NCBI RefSeq assembly: GCF_024380015.1
Contig: NZ_CP101508.1
Location: 2,790,902 to 2,854,901, forward strand
DNA from: Photobacterium atrarenae
GTDB lineage: Bacteria > Pseudomonadota > Gammaproteobacteria > Enterobacterales > Vibrionaceae
Length of the DNA stretch: 64,000 bases
Direction of reading: 5' to 3'
Below are positions 32,017 through 42,502 of the stretch, one piece after another. The translations under genes and the position numbers were made by a program. Below the pieces are notes generated by a model. The model was not told the DNA's origin, made no database searches, and saw only the letters and a list, made by a program, of their open reading frames with translations. How positions within the stretch are numbered: the first letter of the stretch is position 1; the number at the start of each line of letters is the position of its first letter.

Positions 32017-32451
32017 TTAATTCTCTATAGTCACAACTTCAACGTCGAACGTCACCCGATGTCCGGCAAGCGGGTGGTTGAAGTCCACAGTTACGGAATC
32101 ACCGGTAACGGATGTGATCACGCCCGGGATATCCTGCCCGTCCGGTCCGGCAAAGGCAATGATGTTGCCCACTTCTGCCGGGGCGTCCGTGCCGAATTTG
32201 GTCCGATCAACATGATGGATATTATCCGGATTCGGCAGACCAAAAGCATCTTCCGGTGCCAGCTCAAAGCTGCTCTTGTCACCGGCCTTGAGCCCCAGCA
32301 GGCACTGCTCAAAATTATCGGTCAGGCTGCCGTCACCCATGCGAAACTTTGCCGGCTTTCCCATCGCCTGGGTTGATTCTGCAACCGAACCATCTTCCAG
32401 TTTAATGGCAAAATGCATCAGTACTTCACTGTTTTCCGTAATCACCGACAT
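32017..32451 (-). CDS. fkpB: FKBP-type peptidyl-prolyl isomerase FkpB (SlpA)
   Basis: 144 aa from ATG at 32451 with AAGGA 7 nt upstream (E. coli 149 aa); an ATG 33 codons upstream adds an Arg/Pro-rich stretch foreign to the family. FKBP domain with the IF (insert-in-flap) segment: LMHFAIKLEDGSVAEST at the start, FELAPEDAFGLPNPD in the middle, VDFNHPLAGHRVTFDVEV at the end. Cytosolic prolyl isomerase/chaperone. Conserved neighbour of lspA and ispH. Confidence 0.95.
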   Translation of the reverse strand: MSVITENSEVLMHFAIKLEDGSVAESTQAMGKPAKFRMGDGSLTDNFEQCLLGLKAGDKSSFELAPEDAFGLPNPDNIHHVDRTKFGTDAPAEVGNIIAFAGPDGQDIPGVITSVTGDSVTVDFNHPLAGHRVTFDVEVVTIEN

Positions 32452-32612
32452 GTAGGGTCCTTTAAGGTCTTGTAATGGATGGCGTCTCCAAAACGGTTTC
32501 AGTCTTGCCTGATCCCGCCCTGGCCTGGGCCTGTTCTGATTAGCGCCCATTTAACAACAAAGCGCCGCCCGTATCAACGGACAGCGCTCAGGGTTATCGG
32601 CGATGACTGATT

Positions 32613-33143
32613 TTAGTGATTCGCAGGTTGCTTTTTCTTATCGGTCAAAAAACCTTCCAGAATGATCAAACCGGCACCAGCAACAATCGCCATATCCGCA
32701 ATATTAAATGCCGGCCAGTGATAGCTACCGACATAAAAATCCAGAAAATCAACCACAAAGCCGTGGTACAGACGATCAGACAGGTTGCCCAGCGCGCCCC
32801 CAATAATCAGGGCATAGGCACTGTTGGCCAGCTTGTTCGAGGCCGGCGAGCGGCGCATCCAGAACACCAGCAAACTACAAACCCCTAATGCGATTGCCGT
32901 AAACAACCAGCGCTGCCAGCCACCGGCATCACTCAGGAAGCTGAATGCCGCACCGTAATTGTGAACATACAGCAGGTTAAAAAACGGCAGCAGTTCAATC
33001 CGGTTCGGCCAGCCATACTCCATGGTGTTCATCACCAGCAGCTTGCTGCCTATATCCAGCAGGTAAACCAGAGCCGCCAGCCACAGCCAGCGCACTCCGG
33101 ATGCCTTCAACGATAGTTTATGTTTCGGCGATAAATCAGTCAT
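32613..33143 (-). CDS. lspA: Lipoprotein signal peptidase (signal peptidase II)
   Basis: 176 aa (E. coli 164). Inner-membrane aspartyl protease that removes signal peptides from diacylglyceryl-prolipoproteins. Four transmembrane helices; catalytic aspartates in [18 protein letters not shown] and in FNIADMAIV. The ATG overlaps the ileS stop codon by one base (TGATG), so translation is coupled. Acts after Lgt, which is also in this window. Confidence 0.97.
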   Translation of the reverse strand: MTDLSPKHKLSLKASGVRWLWLAALVYLLDIGSKLLVMNTMEYGWPNRIELLPFFNLLYVHNYGAAFSFLSDAGGWQRWLFTAIALGVCSLLVFWMRRSPASNKLANSAYALIIGGALGNLSDRLYHGFVVDFLDFYVGSYHWPAFNIADMAIVAGAGLIILEGFLTDKKKQPANH

Positions 33144-35992
33144 CAGGCAAACTTACGCTCTTCTCCGTCTCCGTCAACATTGCTCACGCAACGGCCACAG
33201 ATTGCTTCATGGCCTTCGGTCGCACCGACATCGGCCACATGGTGCCAACAGCGGTCACACTTCTCAGCTTCAGAAGCAGCCACAGTCACGAACAAACCTT
33301 CCATCTCGGTGGCCTGCGCACCTGCTGGCTGACTATCCGCCACCACGACTTCAGCTTTTGATGTCAGCAGCACGAAACGCAGCTCATCTTCCAGTTGGTT
33401 CAGCTTCGCGGCCAGGCCTTCATGGGCAAATAGGGTCACTTCCGCCTGCAGCGCACCACCGATCACTTTCTCGTTCCGGGCCGCTTCCAGCAGCTTGTTG
33501 ACCGCGCCGCGAACTTGCTGGATCTCAGCCCAGAAATCGTTGTTCATCGCTTCGCCGTCCGCCAGACCAAACAGACCTTCGAACCACTCACCGGTGAAGA
33601 CAAACTTGTCGCGCGACTCGCCGTTGCCCTGCGCAGCCGGCATCTCGTTCCAGATTTCATCGGCAGTGAATGACATGATCGGCGCCATCCAGCGCACCAG
33701 GGCTTCGACAATGTAGTAAAGCGCGGTCTGACAGCTACGCTGGGCGTGGCCGCCGCGTTTGGCGGTGTACTGACGGTCTTTGATCACATCGAGGTAGAAG
33801 GAGCCCATCTCGATGGAGCAGAAATGCATCAGACGCTGTGTCACCGCATGCAGGTTGTACTCATCATACGCTTTGATGATGTCTGCCTGCGCCGCTTTCG
33901 CACGACCCACAGCCCAGCGATCCAGCGCCACCATCTCTTCCGGCGCCACGCAATCGGTCGCCGGGTTGAAGCCACTCAGGTTGGCCAGGAAGAAGCGTGC
34001 GGTATTGCGGATACGACGATACGCATCGGCAGAGCGCTTGAGGATCTCATCCGAGACTGCAACCTCACCTGTGTAGTCCGTCGAGGCAACCCACAGGCGC
34101 AGGATATCGGCACCCAGTTTGTTGGTGACATCTTTCGGCGCCACTACGTTGCCGATTGATTTTGACATCTTACGGCCCTGGCCATCGACCACGAAGCCGT
34201 GGGTCAGAACCTGGTTGTACGGCGCCTTGCCTTTCATCGCCACCGAGGAGATCAGCGACGACTGGAACCAGCCACGGTGCTGGTCTGAGCCTTCCAGGTA
34301 CAGATCAGCATTGTGGCCGTTGTATTCTTCACGGCTGTCAACCACGGAGAAGTGCGTCACACCGGAGTCAAACCAGACATCCAGAGTATCGAGTACTTTT
34401 TCGTAGTTGGCAGCATCGTCTGCGCCCATCAACTCGGCCGGATCCAGATCCCACCAGGCCTGAATGCCTTTTTGCTCAACCAGCTGGGCGACTTTTTCAA
34501 TCAACTCGCCGGTGTTTGGATGCAGCTCTTGCGTTTCTTTGTGGACAAACAGGGCAATCGGCACACCCCAGGTACGCTGACGGGAGATACACCACTCCGG
34601 ACGGCCTTCAACCATCGACTCAATGCGGCTTTGACCCCATTCCGGCATCCACTGAACGCCTTTGATCTCTTCCAGCGCTTTGGCCCGCAAACCGGCCTGA
34701 TCCATCGACACAAACCACTGCGGGGTGGCACGGAAGATGATCGGCGTTTTGTGACGCCAACAGTGCGGGTAGCTGTGCTCGTAAGCATGGTGGTGCAGCA
34801 GCGCGCCGTGCGCTTTCAGTACTTCAACCACAGCATCGTTGGCTTTAAACACATGCTGACCGGCAAACAGCTCGGTATCCGGCAGGTAAACCCCGTTACT
34901 GCCGACCGGGTTCGCCACTTCCAGGCCGTATTTCTGGCCCACAGCAAAGTCTTCCTGGCCGTGACCAGGGGCGGTGTGAACACAGCCGGTCCCTGACTCA
35001 GTGGTGACGTGATCGCCCAGGACCACTGGCACATGATAGCTGTAGAACGGGTGGTTGAAGCGCATCAGATCCAGCTCGGCACCTTTACAGAAACCCAGGT
35101 TATGGTAGTGCTCGACACCGGCACGTGCCATCACATCGCTCGCTAGCTCAGCCGCAACAATCAGGCGCTCAGGGGTCTCGCCCTCGGTTTGGATCAGCAC
35201 GTATTCCAGATCATCACGCAACGCAATCGCGCGGTTGGCCGGCAGTGTCCAGGGGGTGGTGGTCCAGATCACGATCGAGACGTCGCCCTGGCCCTGATGG
35301 CCTTCGGCGCAGCTGAACTTGGCAACCACCGCGGCTTCATCAGCGGCCTTGAATTTCACATCAATCGATGGGGAGATTTTATCTTTATACTCCACTTCGG
35401 CTTCTGCCAGGGCAGAGCCACAGTCGGTACACCAGTGCACCGGCTTAAAGCCTTTGAGCAGGTGACCCTGATCGGCGATTTTACCCAGCGAGCGGATGAT
35501 GTTCGCTTCGGTCTCAAAATCCATGGTGCGGTATGGCTTGTCCCACTGACCCAGCACACCCAGGCGGATAAAGCTCTCTTTCTGGCCTTCCACCTGACCG
35601 GCTGCATAGGCGCGACATTTTTCACGAAACTCCGCCGCGGTCACTTTCTGGCCCGGCTTACCCACTTTCTTCTCGACCATCAGTTCGATCGGCAGACCGT
35701 GGCAGTCCCAGCCAGGAATGTAAGGCGCATCATATCCAGACAGCGTCTTCGACTTAATAATGATGTCTTTAAGAATCTTATTCAGTGCGTGACCAATGTG
35801 AATATCACCGTTGGCATACGGAGGGCCATCGTGTAATACAAAGGATTTTTTACCCTTTTTGGCTTTACGGATTTCACCGTAAAGATCTTCATCATACCAA
35901 CGCTTAAGCATCGCAGGCTCGCGATTCGCAAGATTGCCTCGCATCGGAAACCCTGTTTCAGGCAGGTTCAGGGTATCTTTATAGTCGCTCAT
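33143..35992 (-). CDS. ileS: Isoleucyl-tRNA synthetase
   Basis: 949 aa (E. coli 938). Class I synthetase. HIGH motif H65-I-G-H68 in [10 protein letters not shown], editing CP1 domain in the middle (about 200-400), KMSKS in [10 protein letters not shown] (about residue 605), and C-terminal zinc finger with CDRCWHH and CGRCVSN pairs. The ATG overlaps the ribF stop by 4 nt (ATGA), and the stop overlaps lspA. Confidence 0.98.
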   Translation of the reverse strand: MSDYKDTLNLPETGFPMRGNLANREPAMLKRWYDEDLYGEIRKAKKGKKSFVLHDGPPYANGDIHIGHALNKILKDIIIKSKTLSGYDAPYIPGWDCHGLPIELMVEKKVGKPGQKVTAAEFREKCRAYAAGQVEGQKESFIRLGVLGQWDKPYRTMDFETEANIIRSLGKIADQGHLLKGFKPVHWCTDCGSALAEAEVEYKDKISPSIDVKFKAADEAAVVAKFSCAEGHQGQGDVSIVIWTTTPWTLPANRAIALRDDLEYVLIQTEGETPERLIVAAELASDVMARAGVEHYHNLGFCKGAELDLMRFNHPFYSYHVPVVLGDHVTTESGTGCVHTAPGHGQEDFAVGQKYGLEVANPVGSNGVYLPDTELFAGQHVFKANDAVVEVLKAHGALLHHHAYEHSYPHCWRHKTPIIFRATPQWFVSMDQAGLRAKALEEIKGVQWMPEWGQSRIESMVEGRPEWCISRQRTWGVPIALFVHKETQELHPNTGELIEKVAQLVEQKGIQAWWDLDPAELMGADDAANYEKVLDTLDVWFDSGVTHFSVVDSREEYNGHNADLYLEGSDQHRGWFQSSLISSVAMKGKAPYNQVLTHGFVVDGQGRKMSKSIGNVVAPKDVTNKLGADILRLWVASTDYTGEVAVSDEILKRSADAYRRIRNTARFFLANLSGFNPATDCVAPEEMVALDRWAVGRAKAAQADIIKAYDEYNLHAVTQRLMHFCSIEMGSFYLDVIKDRQYTAKRGGHAQRSCQTALYYIVEALVRWMAPIMSFTADEIWNEMPAAQGNGESRDKFVFTGEWFEGLFGLADGEAMNNDFWAEIQQVRGAVNKLLEAARNEKVIGGALQAEVTLFAHEGLAAKLNQLEDELRFVLLTSKAEVVVADSQPAGAQATEMEGLFVTVAASEAEKCDRCWHHVADVGATEGHEAICGRCVSNVDGDGEERKFA

Positions 35993-36960
35993 TGATTCTC
36001 GATTCCGTTACTTGGGCGAAGTGGGACATTTTTACGCTCAGACAGCCACACCCGTGCTGTTTGAGCATCACGCTCTATTTGCGCTTTGAGCGCATCGAAT
36101 GATTCAAATTTTATTTCGTCACGCAGCTTATGGTGCAGCACAACCTCAATCTGATGCCCGTAGAGATCAGACTGAAAATCAAACAGGTGAACTTCCAGCT
36201 GTTGCCGGACACCATTGACGGTCGGTCGGCGGCCGACATTGGCGACACCGGAAACCGGCTCGCCATTGACGCCATAGACTTCAACCGCATAGACCCCGGA
36301 GACCGGCGAAACCCGGCGCTTTAAGGGCACATTAGCGGTCGGAAAACCGATCGTCCGGCCAAGTTTACGCCCGTGGGACACCCGTCCGCTGATACTATAC
36401 GGACGCCCCAGCAGAGACTCGGCCAGCGGCAAATCATCATTTGCCAGAGCCTCACGGATCGCGGTACTGCTCACCCGTTGTGCCGAAACACAAAAACTGT
36501 GGGTACTGACCACCGTAAAGCCAAATTCTTTGCCGGCGGCAACCAGGGTTGCAAAATCACCGCGCCGGCCTTGGCCAAAACGGAAATCGTCACCGACAAC
36601 CAAAAACTTAACACCCAATTGCTTGACCAACAAGCGGCGGACAAAGTCTTGCGCCGACATATTGGCAAAGCGGCTGTTAAAATTGACACACAACAGGCGC
36701 TCGACGCCGACCTGCTTCAGTTGCAGGTATTTATCACGAAAGCGCGTCAGCCTGGCGGGAGCCTTCTCTGCGGCGAACAATTCCATCGGCTGCGGCTCAA
36801 AACTCATCACCGTTGCCGGCAGGCTCAGCGCCCGCGCCTTGGCCAACACCTGGCCTAAGACGGCCTGGTGTCCCAGATGAACGCCATCAAAGTTGCCGAT
36901 GGTCAACACGCAACCGTGATGCTCTGGCTTGATGTTATGTATGCCTCGGATTAATTCCAT
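35989..36960 (-). CDS. ribF: Bifunctional riboflavin kinase/FAD synthetase
   Basis: 323 aa. N-terminal FMN adenylyltransferase domain with [13 protein letters not shown] (about 21-33) and C-terminal flavokinase domain with [11 protein letters not shown] (about 200). Makes FMN and FAD from riboflavin. Overlaps ileS by 4 nt. It lies downstream of murJ (74-nt gap), the usual murJ-ribF-ileS-lspA order. Confidence 0.97.
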   Translation of the reverse strand: MELIRGIHNIKPEHHGCVLTIGNFDGVHLGHQAVLGQVLAKARALSLPATVMSFEPQPMELFAAEKAPARLTRFRDKYLQLKQVGVERLLCVNFNSRFANMSAQDFVRRLLVKQLGVKFLVVGDDFRFGQGRRGDFATLVAAGKEFGFTVVSTHSFCVSAQRVSSTAIREALANDDLPLAESLLGRPYSISGRVSHGRKLGRTIGFPTANVPLKRRVSPVSGVYAVEVYGVNGEPVSGVANVGRRPTVNGVRQQLEVHLFDFQSDLYGHQIEVVLHHKLRDEIKFESFDALKAQIERDAQTARVWLSERKNVPLRPSNGIENQ

Positions 36961-37034
36961 GTGCCGATTTCATATTCGCAGAGTGAAAAACTGACGGATT
37001 ATATACTACTCTGTGTCCATCGTACCAATTTGAA

Positions 37035-38639
37035 TCAAGTTCTGCCGCTTTCGCCGGATTCATCCAGGCTCGGGGCCGCATCGCCTTCCGCTTTGAGATG
37101 GTGCAAACGCACCCCCAGCAGCAGCACCATGGCCATGTAGCTCCCTGCCCCGAGGCCAATGGTCGCCGCCAGCCACAACACCCGCTCCAGCAGAGACCAG
37201 GCCAGCCACTGGCTCATCGGCGGACAGAACCACAGCAACACCGCCACCATCACCGCCCCCGCAACCACCAGGCGGGCGACAAACCACAGAGTAGTGGCCG
37301 TTAGCTGATACACCCCGGCACGATGCAAACCGCGATAGAGCAAGGCGGCATTGACCAACGCAGAAAGCGCCGTGGCCATCGCCAGGCCGACATAGCCATA
37401 GAAGTAGGCGAAAATCGCGTTAAACACCATGTTGCTGATCATCGCAATAATGCCGTAACGCACCGGGGTCTTGGTATCCTGACGGGCATAATAACCCGGC
37501 GCCAGCACCTTGATCAGCATGAAGTTGAGCAAGCCCGAGGCGTAGGCCAGCAGCGACAGCGACGCCTGCTCGACATCCGCCGGCGAGAACTCACCGCGCA
37601 TAAACAGCACCATCAGCATCGGCTTGGCCAGCACCATCAGACCCAGCATGGCCGGCAGACCGAGCAACAGCACCATACGCACCCCCCAGTCCATGGTGTG
37701 GGCGAAATGCTCCCGGCTCTGATCGACATGCTTGCGCGACAAGGCCGGCAGGATCACTGTGGCAATGGCGATCCCGAACAGGCCGAGCGGAAACTCCAGC
37801 AAGCGGTCCGAGTAATAGAGCCAGCTGATGGAGCCGGTAACCAGAAAACTGGCAATGAAGGTGTCAAACAACAGGTTGATCTGGCTGACCGAGACACCGA
37901 ACAGCGCCGGGATCATCAGGGTACGGATTTTGACCACCCCCGGATCCCGCCACCCCCACTTGGGTTTGACCAGCATTCCCTCTTTATAGAGGAACGGCAG
38001 CTGGAACAGAAACTGGATCAGCCCGCCGAGGAACACCCCGATCGCCAGTCCGATTTCCGGCTGGGCCAGGTTCGGCGCCAGCAACCAGGCACAGCCAATA
38101 ATGGCCACATTGAGGAATACCGGGGTAAAAGAAGAGACCGCAAACTTGCCCAGGGTATTGAGAATAGCGCCGGACAGGGCGACAAAGGTAATAAACCACA
38201 GGTACGGGAAGGTGATCTTGAGCAGCAAGGAGGCCAGCTCAAACTTCGGCGCTGCCGGTCCGCCATGGAGCCAGTCGATAAACCAGCCGGCGCCGAACAA
38301 AGCCGTCACCACGCCGGAGCACAGGATCCCGAGCAGGGTCACCACAGTGACAATCCCGCCCAGCGTTCCGGAGGCCCGGGCGATCAGCTGTCGGGTCTGA
38401 TCTATATCACCGGCGGCATGAGATTCGGTTAACACCGGGACAAACGCCTGAGAGAATGCCCCCTCGGCAAACAACCGACGGAGAAAGTTCGGGATCTTAT
38501 TGGCGAAGAAGAAAACATCAGCGGCAGCCCCCGCCCCCATCAGGTTGGCGACAACCACATCACGCACCAAACCCAACACCCGAGAGACCAGTGTCATGGT
38601 GCTGACAATCATCCCTGAGCGCAATAGACGCTTGCTCAC
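37035..38639 (-). CDS. murJ: Lipid II flippase MurJ (MviN)
   Basis: 534 aa, MOP-superfamily integral membrane protein with 14 predicted helices. N-terminal signature SRVLGLVRDVVVANLMGAG and FFFANKIPNFLRRLFAEGAFSQAFVPVL. Moves lipid II across the inner membrane for peptidoglycan synthesis. Extra hydrophilic C-terminal tail of about 20 residues. Divergent from rpsT. Confidence 0.97.
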   Translation of the reverse strand: MSKRLLRSGMIVSTMTLVSRVLGLVRDVVVANLMGAGAAADVFFFANKIPNFLRRLFAEGAFSQAFVPVLTESHAAGDIDQTRQLIARASGTLGGIVTVVTLLGILCSGVVTALFGAGWFIDWLHGGPAAPKFELASLLLKITFPYLWFITFVALSGAILNTLGKFAVSSFTPVFLNVAIIGCAWLLAPNLAQPEIGLAIGVFLGGLIQFLFQLPFLYKEGMLVKPKWGWRDPGVVKIRTLMIPALFGVSVSQINLLFDTFIASFLVTGSISWLYYSDRLLEFPLGLFGIAIATVILPALSRKHVDQSREHFAHTMDWGVRMVLLLGLPAMLGLMVLAKPMLMVLFMRGEFSPADVEQASLSLLAYASGLLNFMLIKVLAPGYYARQDTKTPVRYGIIAMISNMVFNAIFAYFYGYVGLAMATALSALVNAALLYRGLHRAGVYQLTATTLWFVARLVVAGAVMVAVLLWFCPPMSQWLAWSLLERVLWLAATIGLGAGSYMAMVLLLGVRLHHLKAEGDAAPSLDESGESGRT

Positions 38640-38772
38640 AAAAAAAACCTCACAAAGATAGCCCAGAAAGGTGACTTACAGGGCGAAATGCTGGTAAAAT
38701 CTGCCGCCATATTAACCGTGTTCATCCGCAAGTGCCAATTCTGTTGGTCAGGCGGATATTTGCACAAATCAT

Positions 38773-38801
38773 TTGACAATCTCTGGTTTTGCAGGCATAG
38801 T
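38773..38801 (+). promoter_or_regulatory. rpsT promoter (sigma-70 type)
   Basis: -35 TTGACA (38773-38778), 17-nt spacer, -10 CATAGT (38796-38801). The predicted start is near 38808, about 40 nt before the rpsT start. A GC-rich GCCT discriminator follows the -10, as in stringently controlled ribosomal promoters. Confidence 0.65.
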
Positions 38802-38848
38802 CCTCGGCCTTAAATTGTCACCGTACCAAGAATTTGGGAGTTACACCC

Positions 38849-39109
38849 TTGGCAAATATCAAATCTGCTAAGAAACGTGCTATCACTTCTGAGAAACGTC
38901 GCCAGCACAACGCTAGCCGTCGTTCTATGATGCGCACTTTCTTCAAAAAAGTTATCGCTGCAATCGAAGCTGGCAACAAAGAAGCCGCTACTCAAGCTTT
39001 CGCTGAAATGCAACCTGTAATGGATCGCATGGCTACTAAAGGCCTGATCCACAAAAACAAGGCAGCACGTCACAAGGCACGCCTGGCAGCGAAAATCAAA
39101 GCTCTGTAA
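38849..39109 (+). CDS. rpsT: 30S ribosomal protein S20
   Basis: 86 aa from a TTG start at 38849, matching the mature family N-terminus (M)[16 protein letters not shown] lies 9 nt upstream. E. coli rpsT also begins with UUG, which is part of its autoregulation, so the rare start seems conserved. Basic helical protein ([30 protein letters not shown]) binding 16S rRNA helices 9 and 44. In-frame ATG at 38834 would add MGVTP and is less likely. Confidence 0.97.
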   Translation: MANIKSAKKRAITSEKRRQHNASRRSMMRTFFKKVIAAIEAGNKEAATQAFAEMQPVMDRMATKGLIHKNKAARHKARLAAKIKAL

Positions 39110-39130
39110 GAGTTGTGATTTGCTAGTAAG

Positions 39131-39159
39131 AAAAAACCGGCTCTTGAGCCGGTTTTTTT
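39131..39159. terminator. Bidirectional terminator between rpsT and hlyU
   Basis: AAAAAACCGGCTC-TT-GAGCCGGTTTTTTT. T-runs occur on both strands, so it can end both rpsT (+) and hlyU (-). Confidence 0.9.
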
Positions 39160-39197
39160 GTGCCTTTGGTTTTGTCTCACGCTTGATACACGAACAG

Positions 39198-39494
39198 CTA
39201 AGGCTTGCAGTACATCTTGTGCAGCAACTCAATCATGGCCCGGACCTCATCGCTTTTCAGCCGGTAGTACACGGTTTGAGCAACTTTGCGGGTCTCCACC
39301 AATCCGTCCCGACGCAACCATGCCAAATGCTGAGATAATGCTGACTGGCTCAGCCCCAGTTTCTCACTCATCATCCCGACTGACATTTCTCCTTCCAGCA
39401 AATAGCACAGAATAAACAAACGTCTTTCATTCGCCATGGCTTTCAGTAACGCTACGGCCTTGGGTGCATTTTGCTCCATTTGCTGTCGTTCCAT
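39198..39494 (-). CDS. hlyU: HlyU, ArsR-family redox/sulfur-responsive regulator
   Basis: 98 aa winged-helix protein. The block LSQSALSQHLAWLRRDGLV is the recognition helix-turn-helix and is nearly the same as in V. cholerae HlyU; AMIELLHKMYC ends the protein. Only two cysteines, C30 (FILCYL) and C96 (MYCKP), correspond to the pair I recall as redox/persulfide-sensing in V. cholerae HlyU (C38, C104). In Vibrio HlyU counters H-NS and activates haemolysin genes. Its place next to rpsT matches V. cholerae. No metal-binding ArsR motif (ELCVC) is seen. Confidence 0.88.
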   Translation of the reverse strand: MERQQMEQNAPKAVALLKAMANERRLFILCYLLEGEMSVGMMSEKLGLSQSALSQHLAWLRRDGLVETRKVAQTVYYRLKSDEVRAMIELLHKMYCKP

Positions 39495-39601
39495 CCTGCC
39501 ACCATCATTAAAATTAAGATAATGCTAATATACTTAATTCAAACAGGGTTTTCTAGCCGAGAATGTTGAATTTTCGTGCTGACAGAACCGCAAGTGCAAC
39601 A

Positions 39602-40489
39602 TTAACGGAACAATTTCCTAAAATCCGCCTCGCAAATCTTTTTCACCGCCGGGTGCATGATCATCCGCTCGGCAAAAATCACGTAGTACTCTTCCTTAAT
39701 TTCCCGCACCCGATTCACTTCTTTGATATGGTGCGAGTCTTCAATTTCCGATGCATAAATAGACGGGGCAACAAACATCGACTGGTGATAACCACCAAAC
39801 GCCTTCATCAGCGCCGCATCATCGAATTCACCGAGAATATTTGGGGTGATCCCCTGCTGATCGAACCATTGATGCAATTTTCGCCCCATTGCCGTCCGGC
39901 GCCCCGGAACCAGTAACTTATAGTCTTCGATACAGGCCGGAAAATTGAAGGACTTAGATGGGGCCGAGCAGAAAAAGCTCATGCTCGACTCGCCAAGCTT
40001 CTTACTGTAGAGGCCAGGGCTCTGCGTCGAGTCGACCGGGCAGTCCGACAGGATCATATCCAGTTTATGCTGCGACAGCTGCTCAAGGAGCATCTCGTGG
40101 GTCGATTCATAACAGCGCAGGTGGATCCGCTCGTCCTCGGGGATCCCCTCGAGCAGCACCTTGCTGACCAGGCGCTTCGACAAAGCGTCGGCCACCCCGA
40201 CCTCCAGCAACTGGTTTTCCCGCTGGGTATAGTTGACGATATCGAGCATCTCATAACTGAGATCAAACATCTTGTCGGCGTACTTAAACACCAGCTGCCC
40301 CAGCTCGGTCGGCTCGATAGTGCGGCCGACCCGCTTGGTCAGCTTGCCCTTCAGCCGCTCTTCCAGCGCCCGGATCTGGCCGGTGACCGTTTGCGGTGCC
40401 AGAAACAAGGCGTCGGCAGCTTTGGTCACCGAACCTTGTTTGCAGACCATCCAGAAGTAATAGAGGTGGTTGTAATTAAGATGAGACAT
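39602..40489 (-). CDS. nhaR: NhaR, LysR-family activator of nhaA
   Basis: 295 aa. N-terminal LysR helix-turn-helix ([28 protein letters not shown] in outline) and a C-terminal effector domain. In E. coli NhaR activates nhaA in response to Na+. Here it lies downstream of nhaA and a small ORF but after a terminator, so it probably has its own promoter. The '[21 protein letters not shown]' style recognition helix and [19 protein letters not shown] region fit NhaR better than other LysR proteins (family-level recognition). Confidence 0.88.
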   Translation of the reverse strand: MSHLNYNHLYYFWMVCKQGSVTKAADALFLAPQTVTGQIRALEERLKGKLTKRVGRTIEPTELGQLVFKYADKMFDLSYEMLDIVNYTQRENQLLEVGVADALSKRLVSKVLLEGIPEDERIHLRCYESTHEMLLEQLSQHKLDMILSDCPVDSTQSPGLYSKKLGESSMSFFCSAPSKSFNFPACIEDYKLLVPGRRTAMGRKLHQWFDQQGITPNILGEFDDAALMKAFGGYHQSMFVAPSIYASEIEDSHHIKEVNRVREIKEEYYVIFAERMIMHPAVKKICEADFRKLFR

Positions 40490-40507
40490 GTCGCCGTGTT
40501 GAATCCA

Positions 40508-40551
40508 ATAAAAAACCCCAGAGACGCAGCTTACGCTGAGCCTCCGGGGTC
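40508..40551 (-). terminator. Terminator of nhaA-orf88 unit
   Basis: On the minus strand: GACCCCGGAG...CTCTGGGGTT with inner CAGC-GTAA-GCTG, followed by TTTTTATTGG. It separates nhaA and its small partner from nhaR. Confidence 0.8.
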
Positions 40552-40591
40552 TTCAATAGCCTGGGTCAAGGAATAGCCAAAACCAACCCGT

Positions 40592-40858
40592 CTAGTTGGT
40601 CGAGGTTTCCGGCAATTTATCCAAACTGACTGATTTCCGGTATCGTTCACCGACACGCTGCTCTAGGGCACGGGTGCGAAAATTATCTTCCTGCTTCATC
40701 ATTGCTGCAGTTTCCACACTTGTCCTACTCTGGTTCACGCCAGCCAGATAAGCCTGGCAGATTTCCGTATCCTTATTGTCGGTGGTACAGCTCTCATAAT
40801 CCGGAGCTGCTATCGTCGCTGACGATATCAGCAATGCGACGCTCAGAAGATAACGCAT
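40592..40858 (-). CDS. Small secreted protein downstream of nhaA, function unknown
   Basis: 88 aa. N-terminal signal peptide (MRYLLSVALLISSATIAAP; likely cleavage after Ala-Ala near residue 18) and a short polar mature part with two cysteines 10 residues apart (ESC...EIC), which could form a disulfide in the periplasm. Its ATG begins 1 nt after the nhaA stop, and its GGAGG ribosome site is inside the last nhaA codons, so translation is coupled to nhaA. A terminator follows. I recognise no family. A role linked to the antiporter is suggested only by coupling. Confidence 0.75.
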   Translation of the reverse strand: MRYLLSVALLISSATIAAPDYESCTTDNKDTEICQAYLAGVNQSRTSVETAAMMKQEDNFRTRALEQRVGERYRKSVSLDKLPETSTN

Positions 40859-40859
40859 A

Positions 40860-42020
40860 TTATGCCTCCACTTTTGGCAAAGACCGACTCAACATGGCAT
40901 AACCGACCACAGCCGAGACGGTGGATCCTAACAGGATACCCAGGCGCGAATAGGTGCTGAAATCTTCCGGAGCTCCTACAAACGCCAGGGATGAAATAAA
41001 GATCGACATGGTAAATCCAATTCCGCACAGCACTGACACCGCAAAGATATGCCGGAAACCAATGCCGTCAGGCAGTTTCGCAACCCCACTTTTCACCGCC
41101 AGGTAGCTGGCACTGAAAATCCCGAGCGGCTTGCCGACAAACAGGCCCAGCGCAATCCCCAGCGGCAGCATCGAGGCAAGGCCGCCCAGGGAAACCCCTT
41201 CCAGAGAGATCCCGGCATTAGCAAAAGCAAACAGCGGCAGAATCAGGAATGCAACATACGGATGCAGGGCATGCTCCAAATGCTTCAGCGGCGATTGCTG
41301 CTTGCCATCTTTCGATTCACCGCCGGAAAGCGGGATCGCAAAGCCAAGCACCACACCGGCCAGGGTGGCATGCACACCCGACTTCAATACGCTCACCCAG
41401 AGCACCGCACCCACCACCAGGTACCAGGACAGCTTAGTGACATTCTTGGCATTCATCACGAACAGGGCTGCGGTCGCGGCAAAGGCCACAGTCAACGCCA
41501 TGGTCGACAAATCGCTGCTGTAGAACAGGGCAATAATAACGATCACACCGAGGTCATCGATAATCGCCAGGGCCAGCAGGAATACTTTCAGCGAGACCGG
41601 CACCCGGTTCCCCAGCAGCGCCATGATCCCCAGGGCAAAGGCAATATCCGTCGCAGCCGGGATCGCCCAGCCTTTAACGGCCATCGGATCAGCGGCATTA
41701 AATGCCACATACACCAGCGCAGGTGCCAGCATGCCGCCCAACGCAGCAATGGCAGGGAAGATCGCTTTTTCTTTGGTATTGAGCGCGCCCTCAATCAGCT
41801 CGCGCTTCACTTCGAGGCCGATCAGTAAAAAGAAGATAGCCATCAGACCATCGTTGATCCAATGCGACACAGAAAGCCCGGCAACATAGCTGTGCAGGGT
41901 GCCGTTATACAGAGGCTCCAGAGGCGAGTTAGCAATCATCATTGCGATCGCGGCGGCAACAATCAGAATAATCCCGCCGGCAGACTCTAATTTGAGAAAT
42001 TTACGAATTGCATCGGTCAT
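40860..42020 (-). CDS. nhaA: Na+/H+ antiporter NhaA
   Basis: 386 aa (E. coli 388). Electrogenic 2H+/Na+ exchange at alkaline pH. Twelve transmembrane helices; the essential ion-binding pair is D155-D156 in [10 protein letters not shown] (D163/D164 in E. coli), with the TDIAFALG assembly segment of helix IV before it. Strong ribosome site AAGGAG upstream. A 482-bp divergent region separates it from nptA. Confidence 0.97.
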   Translation of the reverse strand: MTDAIRKFLKLESAGGIILIVAAAIAMMIANSPLEPLYNGTLHSYVAGLSVSHWINDGLMAIFFLLIGLEVKRELIEGALNTKEKAIFPAIAALGGMLAPALVYVAFNAADPMAVKGWAIPAATDIAFALGIMALLGNRVPVSLKVFLLALAIIDDLGVIVIIALFYSSDLSTMALTVAFAATAALFVMNAKNVTKLSWYLVVGAVLWVSVLKSGVHATLAGVVLGFAIPLSGGESKDGKQQSPLKHLEHALHPYVAFLILPLFAFANAGISLEGVSLGGLASMLPLGIALGLFVGKPLGIFSASYLAVKSGVAKLPDGIGFRHIFAVSVLCGIGFTMSIFISSLAFVGAPEDFSTYSRLGILLGSTVSAVVGYAMLSRSLPKVEA

Positions 42021-42502
42021 CGACCGTCACTCCTTAGCATGAAACAAATGTCACAATATATGTGTAAAAGTAGTTTAGTCTTCAGAATCCTACTCTGAAA
42101 AATCGTTTGTTTAGAGATGAGGTATCGAAAAAACCGAGGTATCTGGGGGTATACAAAGCAATATTCCGCACAATTAATGTTTTGCCCCTCTGGGTGTCAT
42201 ATTTATTACTATGAAAATACTTACTAAATATACAACGGTGCTATCCCAGACCGAAAAAAGAGCAAAAAGCTCCGCGAGCGCCCGGCAGACAAAAAAATGA
42301 TAAATCTATTATAAAACATGGTGTTGAACTGAGGCGTATAAACTCCGTTACATTTCCCCCACCCTGGCTGGTCACAAAACAACCACAAATTTCCGCCGTA
42401 ATAAAAAATGTCATATTTCTGAAATATTCGATCTCTACCATCGCCCGCAGATTTCACCTTAATGAAACCCAAACGACATACGCTTGTCATGGAGAAATGA
42501 TT
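42021..42502. promoter_or_regulatory. nhaA-nptA divergent intergenic region
   Basis: 482 bp, AT-rich, without a supported gene. The decamer TGTCATATTT occurs twice (about 42196 and 42409); it resembles half a Pho box, but the second half-repeat is missing. Promoters for nhaA (-) and nptA (+) must lie here; no hexamer pair is good enough to name. Confidence 0.4.

Noticed and set aside
37323..38432. 369-codon Gln/His/Arg-rich frame (+) opposite murJ
   Set aside because: Shadow of murJ; composition reflects the complement of hydrophobic codons.
42196..42418. Pho boxes before nptA
   Set aside because: Two TGTCATATTT copies exist but are about 213 bp apart and each lacks the second TGTCA half at 11-bp spacing.
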